NCBI GenBank assembly: GCA_027257055.1
Contig: JAPVLO010002557.1
Location: 155,316 to 219,315 of the forward strand
Direction: 5' to 3'
Origin: Cephalopachus bancanus
Lineage: Eukaryota > Chordata > Mammalia > Primates > Tarsiidae
DNA: 64,000 bases
The number at the start of each line of letters is the position of its first letter. The first letter of the stretch is position 1. Below, one piece after another: positions 56,491-64,000 of the stretch. The position numbers and the translations under genes were made by a program. Below the pieces are notes generated by a model that saw only the letters and a list, made by a program, of their open reading frames with translations, was not told the DNA's origin and searched no databases.

Positions 56491-57420
56491 ACAATGGGGG
56501 AAATTTTTAAAAGTATTTCCTAGACACTTATTCGGCACGTACTTTCCCCAGATTTTTAACTGGCACCAGCCCCTGATTTCTATTACACTCTTGCTGGGGC
56601 CCTAATGCTCTCTCTCCTTTTAGACAGAGGAGAGACTTCGGCATTACAGCCGCCATCATTGCAGCAATTGCAATGGCGGCCGCTGTAGCTGCTACAGCCG
56701 CTGTTGCCATGTGTACCACAGTACAGACTGCCACCACTCTAAACACCTTGTCTTCCACTGTTGCTGCCAAAGTAATATTAACAGTCACTTGCGTGGCGGC
56801 ATTATGATCTTAAACCAAAGAGTTGACGTAGTACAAGAACAAGTAGACATTCTCTGGCGCATGGTGCAAATAGGGTGTGAATGGCACACTATTGCTTTAT
56901 GCGTAACCGGCATCCCATACCACAATATGACCATTGCTGCTAACCTCTCTCGAAAGCTTTCCCTCCATCTTTTAGGTAATTGGTCCCAAGAGTTTTTACA
57001 ACCTGACGGAGGCTCTACGTCGTGAAATCATCAGCGCCATCAGAGTAGATCCAGTAGTCGCTCAAAACCTTGGCCTCCCGGATCGCCCAGGCGGCATACC
57101 ACCTTAAAGAGTGGGCGGGAATGGGTTCAATGGCCCTTTTTTTTATTCTCTTGTTGTGTCCTGTGCCTCTATTGTCTCTGCCTATGCATCAACGCAATGC
57201 ACGTGACCGTGCGCTACTAGCGCAGGCCTTTGCTGCCATGGAGGTGGATCAAATTCCCCCAGGTCTGGGTTGCCGCGTTAGGGCAATAAGAACAGGGCAG
57301 GATGTAAGAATAGTACTGCACACGGGGGCCCCGGAGGAGTTATCCCGTGGAGGGCATGTCCAGCTGCATATGGGTTGACACCGCCTCTCCCATCCCCAGA
57401 AAATCGGTGTCGGACAGGGG
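56414..57420 (+). pseudogene. env: ERV-B env remnant: signal peptide joined to transmembrane subunit
   Basis: ATG at 56414 opens a 63-codon frame with a hydrophobic leader (TWLLLGTLMLNLPISLA), then stops. Almost all of the surface subunit is missing. From about 56620 the transmembrane subunit follows: an Ala/Ile-rich fusion-peptide-like stretch, a coiled coil (LNQRVDVVQEQVDILW, about 56815) and CEWHTIALC (about 56875), the HERV-K-type disulphide loop. A stop at 57025 and a frame change precede the membrane span (MALFFILLLCPVPLLSL, about 57130) and a cytoplasmic tail to 57378. Not functional. Confidence 0.75.
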
Positions 57421-57514
57421 GGCAGTCGGTCTGGCGATTACACGCGCGAGATAGACTGTCTTACATGGTCCTTGTTATATGGGGGTGTGACCACTACCCC
57501 CTCCTGCCAAAATA

Positions 57515-57533
57515 AATAAAAAAAAGGGGGGGC
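57515..57533 (+). promoter_or_regulatory. ERV-B polypurine tract
   Basis: AAAAAAAAGGGGGGGC immediately before the TGTGGAG start of the 3' LTR. Confidence 0.8.
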
Positions 57534-57786
57534 TGTGGAGCGCCTCCGCCCCAACATGGCGCCCGAAGCAGCCAGACCACAAGACAAAACAAGCCCTAAT
57601 AAGGCAACTAAAGGATATCAGCATACAATCCTCTCTTACGGGCCATGCCGCGTTACCTTAATTGTTTGGGAGAGATACTAGATTTAAGGTCACGAATAGG
57701 AGAAAGAGGGGGAAAGGGCGATGTAGTAACCTTTTAAACAGGTAGCAGAAGCCATCCTGGGGGAGGGGCTTAATTAATGCCTCCCA
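57534..57786 (+). repeat. ERV-B 3' LTR (~253 bp)
   Basis: Matches the 5' LTR for its first ~200 bp, then ends with unrelated sequence (TTTTAAACAGGTAGCAGAAGCC to CCTCCCA). Its length equals the 5' LTR, so the differing tail is not a simple truncation. L1 5' UTR text resumes immediately (CCCTCTGGCCTGCATATGGCAG). Confidence 0.75.
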
Positions 57787-58500
57787 CCCCCTCTGGCCTG
57801 CATATGGCAGAAACAGTGGTGGCAACCTGAAAGGACCCAGAAGCAACTTCTGGGAGTTGGACCCTCAAAGGAGCACTGTACCACTGTCGCTGCATTGAAC
57901 CTTGGGTAGGACAACTTTGCCTACCTCGTCAGAAGCTGCAGGGGCAGGGGTCTGTGGCACCAGTCCCATGGATGCATAGACTCACTCCATCTCTTCACTC
58001 TCTCAACAAGACATGGGCAACAGGACCCCCTACCTGGTAGGAAACCTCGGAAGTACCCTGCTTCCCTATTCCTACTCTGGCGTACATGTGGCAGGGATGG
58101 AGGCAGTGGTAGTAAGGGCTGCAGAATGCCTATCCTCTGACTCTAAACTGGAGTCAAGCTGCAACTGGAGTGCTTAGGTGGGAGCAAGGAAGTTGCAGTC
58201 AGGGCCTATCTCTGAAGTAGGCAAGATGCCCTTGACAGGGAACAATGGAGGGAGTATGCACCCATGTGGCATATTCTATAGCTGTAGCAACTGTCCTGGG
58301 GGCATGCAAGAGCACCTAGCCTCCTTCATTGGCCGGGCACAGGCAGCTGGTGCTGGACCAATAAGAGAGCAAGAGCCCACTGGGTTACACGTGGGTTTGA
58401 GCAGTCCCCCTCTCCAGACTCTGAGTAACTTCCTGAATCTGACTGGAGTTGGGGGGCACAGGGGAATCTCCTGTGACTAGGGTCTGCCATGGCAGATGTC
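57787..58500 (-). mobile_element. Outer L1 5' UTR beyond ERV-B
   Basis: GC-richer sequence with units that also occur left of ERV-B: GGCAGAAACAGTGGTGGCAACC, CAGGGGTCTGTGGCACCAGTCC, GACATGGGCAACAGG and CCTACCTGGTAGG. This internal repetition resembles old L1 5' UTR/promoter monomers. The right end is not sharp. Confidence 0.55.
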
Positions 58501-59562
<1,062 letters not shown>

Positions 59563-61148
59563 AAAAGAATATTTAATGGTGATATTTTATGTATACACAT
59601 AAACACAATGCCGTGGACTTTCAGCGCCCTTTCTAAACACTGAAAAGAGTCATTAATGCCTACCTATTTAATGTTATTGTGTATCATTTTCCAGAACCTT
59701 TTGTTAAGCTAATGAGTATAATGAAAATGGCTTGTTGTGCCCAGCTATGCTGGAGAAAGTGATGGAACCATAAAATTAGCTGAATGCTGCATATTCCCAT
59801 CTCAAGGTCCACATAAGTCACCTGAAAGTATTTATATCTGCCCTGTAAGAAACCTTTATCTGCTATAGCCAAAGAGTGGGAATTTTTCTGAATATAAAAC
59901 CTAGAGTCTTATCCTGAATATTAACACAAGTTGAACCTGAAACCTCACAAGGTGTCTTCTGTTAAACTGAGGGCATCTACTGGGAAGGAATGAGATCCTT
60001 GAAATCGGAATGGAAACATATGGAAAGATTCTGATGAGGTCTGGGACACCTAACCTGAACTTTTGTTGCTTATAGTAATTGGCATTCCACCACTGTCTTA
60101 GAATAACCTTGTTTTGTCTGATAAACTATATTGACTTCTCCTAAAGTAGTTGGCCAACACCCTTTTCTTATTTCTAACCTTATAACTAGACTCAAGTCCT
60201 GAAAGACCACAAAGGATGAGCTTAAAAAGAAATGTGACCCATGAGGAAATATGCCATACTCCAAAAGAGCTGCATGATTTTTTCCAATTTATACAAATAA
60301 AACCAGGGAATGTGTGTTGGAATGCATATTAAGACTCTGGGATAAGGTGGAAGGAACATAGAGCTGTAACAGACCTAAGTTTTTGATGTAGGCTTAATAA
60401 GCAGATATGATTCTAGACTGAGTGATGTAGCTCAAGTGGATAGAAAGGTGTTTCTTTGGTTCAGTACAATAAGGTACAAAAGGTGGTCTGTAATTAATGA
60501 AGTGAAATGTGAGAACTTCCTTGGCATATCATAGAGAAAGGTATCCATAGGCTAAGGGAGAATGGAACATTATAGTGGATTTATCATGGAAAATATATTC
60601 ATACACCCAAGAATGGACCATAGGGCACACTTTTCACCATGACTGTAAAAAATAAATTTGCTAGCAAAGCTTCACCATCCCTGAAGAGTTCGGTGACTGC
60701 TCATCTTTGTAGGTCTGAAATTACAGTGGGATTGTTGACACTGAATTAGGATCTTTGAGTATAATGGAGATAATTGGATCATGGGGAGACAGAAACCAAG
60801 TCGTAGCAGTAAATTGCCAAAGGCAGGGCAGATCTGGTTACTGTAATGAAGAGTGAAGTCAAAAGCAGTTATCACAATGTCTGACTCACGAAGACCCTTG
60901 GCTTAGATAGTTGATCATGGTGTCCCTAGACGAGAAAGATATGGACAGTCTGCTAAACGCTTACTTGATCTGTATATGCAGAAGAGTTCTAGGTCAACTG
61001 AACAAAACCTAATTTGCCACCAAAACGAAGTTGTGACCCTTCAATCATTTCTCAGACTTGAGTCAGTTTCTCTTACAGACCCAGAACCTTTGGAATGAAG
61101 AAGAAAATGGGTAACCAAAAAAAGACCCTACTATACTGTGAAACTTTA
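59563..61148. other. Unique A/T-rich sequence; no gene recognised
   Basis: Only short frames. Parts may be an old LTR or ERV fragment adjoining the pol remnant further on, but no motif supports it. Confidence 0.3.
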
Positions 61149-61150
61149 TA

Positions 61151-62430
61151 TGAGGGGGCACCGCCCCAAAACATGGCATTTTTATTAAAAGTTGTGTATT
61201 TACTCTTATATATTTAAACTTCATTCACCTTCAGAGTCCTCTCTGATGGACTACACCTATTTTTTTTTTTTTTTTATAATCAGTATTTTTTATTATCGTT
61301 TTGTAGGGTACAGTTAAGGGTTAGGTGTACAATTACGTTTCATTCAGGCACCCTATTGATAAGAGGTGTTTTCCCAGTCCCAGATAGATATTAGCTACTG
61401 TTAATCCCATCCCCCCCCATAATTTCCCAGTACCATCAGTCATTTTCTTATAGTATTACATTGGATGTTCAAGGTCCATTATATGAGTGAAAACATGTGA
61501 TATTCTGATCTTTGTTTCTGTGAGAGGTCACTCAGTATTATAGACTCTAGTTCCATCCAGGTAGCTGCGAAATCCATGATTTTGTTCTTTTTCATGGCTG
61601 CATAGTATTCCATCGTGTATATGTACCACATTTTTTTAATCCAGTCCTCTTTTGATGGGCAGCATGGTTGTTTCCAGGTTCTTGCTATTGTGAATAACGC
61701 TGCGATAAACATACGTGTACAGGTATCTTTTTTATAGAGTGATTTGTGTTCTTCAGGGTATATTCCCAGTAGGGGGATTGCAGAGTCATAAGGAAGGTCA
61801 ATATTTAGAGCTTTCAGGAATCGCCACACTGCTTTCCACAGAGGTTGCACTAGCTTACACTCCCACCAACAGTGTAGAAGTGTTCCCTTTTCACCACAGC
61901 CTCTCCAGCAGCTGTTATTTTTTGAGTTGTTGATAATTGCCATTCTGACTGGGACTACACCTATTAAGATGCTTTCTCTGTTGCTCAAAACATTTTTTGA
62001 ACTTGTCAATTCTGGTGACTTATCATGTATCATTTTTTGTTTCATCTCTGCCACATTGGGAAAATGATTCCTTTTTAGAACTTTTTTCATCCAGTGAAAC
62101 AATAAAAAGTCACTTGGAGCGAGATCAGGTGAATAGTGAGGGTGGGGTGCAGAAGTCATGCTGTTTTTAGTCAAAAACTGTTGAACACTCAGCACGACAT
62201 GGGCAGGTGCACTTGTAAATCACCCATCATTAAATGGAAAAACATGTATAAAGAATCTAAAAAAAAAACCCCAAAACATTCATTGTAGTGGAACACAGCC
62301 TCTCACAACAATGGTAGCTAGTACACTGATGCCCATAAGTTTCTAGAATATTTGTCTAGTGGAGGAAGCCTGTACTACAAGGGGACCACGCTCCCAAAAG
62401 TAATTCCAGATTTTTCCAGGTGCCCCCTCA
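61151..62430 (-). mobile_element. Mariner-type DNA transposon copy 2 (minus), split by an L1
   Basis: Perfect terminal inverted repeats TGAGGGGGCACC (61151-61162) and GGTGCCCCCTCA (62419-62430), each bordered by TA (61149-61150 and 62431-62432), the Tc1/mariner hallmark. Without the nested L1 it is ~575 bp. On the minus strand a transposase remnant shows YSPDLAPSDFLLF (about 62120), the block with the third catalytic Asp of mariner enzymes, and MKKVLKRNHFPNV. It is the reverse-complement relative of 29805-30425. Non-autonomous: the N-terminal DNA-binding part is missing. Confidence 0.9.
61261..61951 (-). mobile_element. L1 3' fragment (minus) nested in mariner copy 2
   Basis: Poly(T) at 61261, 3' UTR and ORF2 C-terminus ([40 protein letters not shown]). 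The 13-bp target duplication GGACTACACCTAT stands at 61248-61260 and 61952-61964. The ORF2 tail is unbroken here and fuses in frame with the mariner remnant, giving a 238-codon chimeric frame (61479-62195). Confidence 0.95.
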
Positions 62431-63600
62431 TACTTTTAATCTTTCTCTCAGCCATGCTGAACCAGACTGACAGCTCTTTGCCGGGGTAATGGTCCACTTG
62501 GGAAAAGGAAATAATATGACCTTTTTGGAATTTCTGGATACAGACCCCAAACTGACATGAATTCCAGGAAACCCAAAATGTCACCAGGCAGAGTATAACT
62601 TTATAGAGGTTAGGTGATCAATGAAGTTTTAAGCTCTAGCCCATCTCACAATGGGCCCAGTTAACCCCAAAGTTCATCCTGTGGTTACTTCCCCAGTTCC
62701 ATAAAACATAATTGGAATAGACATATTCATCAACTGGGAAAATTCCCACATTGACTTCCTGACCTGTGAAGTGGGCTATTGTGATTATAGATGTCAAGTG
62801 GAAGCCACTAGATCTGTCTCTGCCTAGGAATATACTAAGCCAAAAGCAACACACATTCCTGAAGAGATCAGAGATTATTGCCATCATAAAGGACTGATTG
62901 AAGAACTGATTCAGGCATGGTGCTTCCCACCACATCAGTTCAGCTTACTTTCTTGGCCTGTGAAGAAAACAGATGGGTCTTTAAGAATTACAGAAGATGC
63001 TCTCCCAATGCAAAACCTATGGCCAGCGTATCTAGGCTTTGCTTAGCACTGCTGCTTGCCAGCATGCCAAAGTCCTAATCTTGACATCACAGGGCTTGAT
63101 GGATCCCACATGGGCCATCAACAAAATGGCCTTACTGGATGTTGTTCTCTACCCCAGGGAGACTGCCTAGCATAAAAGAATGACACAGAAAGCAGCTTCC
63201 TAGGAGATAGCCCCCAGATCCCCAAACTTGTCCCTGAAACCACCTAGGTCTGCACGAAATTGATTGGTTGAAGACAGAATTGAAAAACACAATGTAACAC
63301 ATCTAGATATCCAAAATATTCTGAGAAAGCTTCTACAGAGAGAAGATGGGACCATAAGGAATCTCATGTAATGAGAGCCATACTCAAGGATGGTTTCAGT
63401 CCACAGACCTGTGGGTTCTAGTTCAACATTCTTCTGCTGTGCCACTCACTACTCATGCCTCTGTCGGATCCTTAGTGTTACAGGAGAAAACACATGGCAC
63501 CCCTGTGGCACAGCAAAGGAACTAAGTCAAGCCCAGCCTAAGCCCAGGATTCTTAATCTTGATAAAGCAACAACTGCCATTGAGTAGGCACCTAATCTTG
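62431..63600 (+). pseudogene. pol: ERV-L-like (class III) pol remnant
   Basis: The clearest part is 62640-63030. In the plus frame IIGIDIF.NW (about 62710), LTCEVGYCDY (about 62755), HIPEEIRDYCHHKGLIEELI (about 62852) and WPVKKTDGSLRITED (about 62955) follow the protease-to-RT text of ERV-L/MLT2-associated pol in order. A stop lies near 62825, and the RT beyond the PVKKTDG block is disrupted. Downstream pieces (LPQGDC near 63155) may continue the same pol. No LTRs were found. Confidence 0.55.
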
Positions 63601-64000
63601 ACAATTTTGAGTTGGAAGCTCTAAGGAGCAAGACATTCAAAACTATTTGCATAACAGAGAGGTCCCCTGCAGTTTATCCACTGGCTGGTGAACAAAAATA
63701 GAGTAAAGAGGAAGAAATCTGCATACAAGGGGAGGAAAGAAGCAAAAATCAAAACAAAGTCTTCACAGTTTGGCATAATTTGAAGGCCAACTTTTACTAA
63801 AATAACTTATACAGCAAAAGAGGGAAATATTTTTTTTTCATCAAGATAGGTGACATTCTAGACCATAAAATAATTTCAAAAAATTTAAGCAGATTGAAAT
63901 CATATAAAGTTTGGTACAAAGAAATCAAGTAGACAGCAGCAACAGAAATATACATTTTAAACATTTAATAGCACACTTGTAAATGATCCACAGATTAATG
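63601..64000. other. A-rich unique sequence to window end
   Basis: No gene or repeat recognised; may continue ERV-L or old L1 sequence beyond the window. Confidence 0.3.

Larger units (their letters stand above)
52737..57786 (+). mobile_element. ERV-B: class II provirus with short LTRs, internally deleted
   Basis: Plus-strand provirus in the 5' UTR of the outer L1. Order: 252-bp 5' LTR, Lys-type primer site, leader with a 28-bp tandem repeat, gag matrix and capsid fragments, a deletion into the RT thumb, RNase H, integrase, env leader, transmembrane env, polypurine tract and 3' LTR. It is GC- and CpG-richer than its surroundings, suggesting a younger age than ERV-A. The two proviruses share class II features but differ in LTR length and sequence, so they are distinct families. 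Flanks are the same L1 5' UTR text (left flank CCCATTCCCTCTC, right flank CCCCCTCTGG), supporting insertion there; an exact 6-bp duplication is not clear. Confidence 0.9.

Noticed and set aside
61479..62195. 238-codon frame as a possible domesticated transposase gene
   Set aside because: It is a chimera made by an L1 insertion (with target duplication) into a deleted mariner; the N-terminal half of the transposase is missing.

Overview
This looks like about 64 kb of a primate nuclear genome. It carries dimeric Alu SINEs, L1s with A/T tails and target-site duplications, MIR/L2 relics, (TG)n/(CA)n microsatellites, spliced exons with GT..AG borders and a CpG island. Three Alu copies share unusual diagnostic changes not typical of anthropoid Alus, so a tarsier or other non-anthropoid primate is plausible; that species call is inference. 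No prokaryotic features, CRISPR arrays or RNA genes were recognised.

Layout. (1) 2.3-15.1 kb, minus strand: a decayed NUT-family locus (NUTM2/NUTM1-like). Four internal exons with splice borders lie at 11.7-15.1 kb and a frameshifted C-terminal exon at 2.3-3.3 kb. Between them is a minisatellite of ~28-30 bp units, split in two by a plus-strand class II (betaretrovirus-like) endogenous provirus, ERV-A, at 4244-10413. ERV-A has lost gag and most of its 5' LTR. It carries a 283-nt piece of the host gene SMYD3 in circularly permuted order, as expected from reverse transcription of a back-spliced (circular) RNA. This is the most striking object in the window. (2) 19.6-20.4 kb: a CpG island with NRF1- and Sp1-like sites, upstream of the NUT-like locus. 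(3) 21.3-22.9 kb: an L1 fragment with a nested Alu, abutting a ~240-bp-arm inverted repeat. (4) 23.4-31.9 kb: blocks of degenerate GT-rich minisatellite; one is split by a ~620-bp mariner-type element.

(5) 34-58.5 kb: a nest of minus-strand L1s. An old L1 is interrupted by a second L1 (16-bp target duplication), which is interrupted by a younger near full-length L1. The old L1 also carries Alus and, in its 5' UTR, a second class II provirus, ERV-B (52737-57786). ERV-B has ~252-bp LTRs, a tRNA-Lys-like primer site, a 15-copy 28-bp repeat in its leader, a broken gag, a gag-to-RT deletion and an env reduced mostly to its transmembrane part. (6) 59-64 kb: an Alu, a second mariner copy with perfect terminal repeats and TA duplications that was itself hit by an L1, and an ERV-L-like pol remnant.

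No intact cellular protein-coding gene is visible. Nearly all long open frames are retroelement fragments or tandem-repeat artefacts. Calls rest on remembered family features read by eye; element boundaries are generally good to about 10-30 bp unless a target duplication is quoted.
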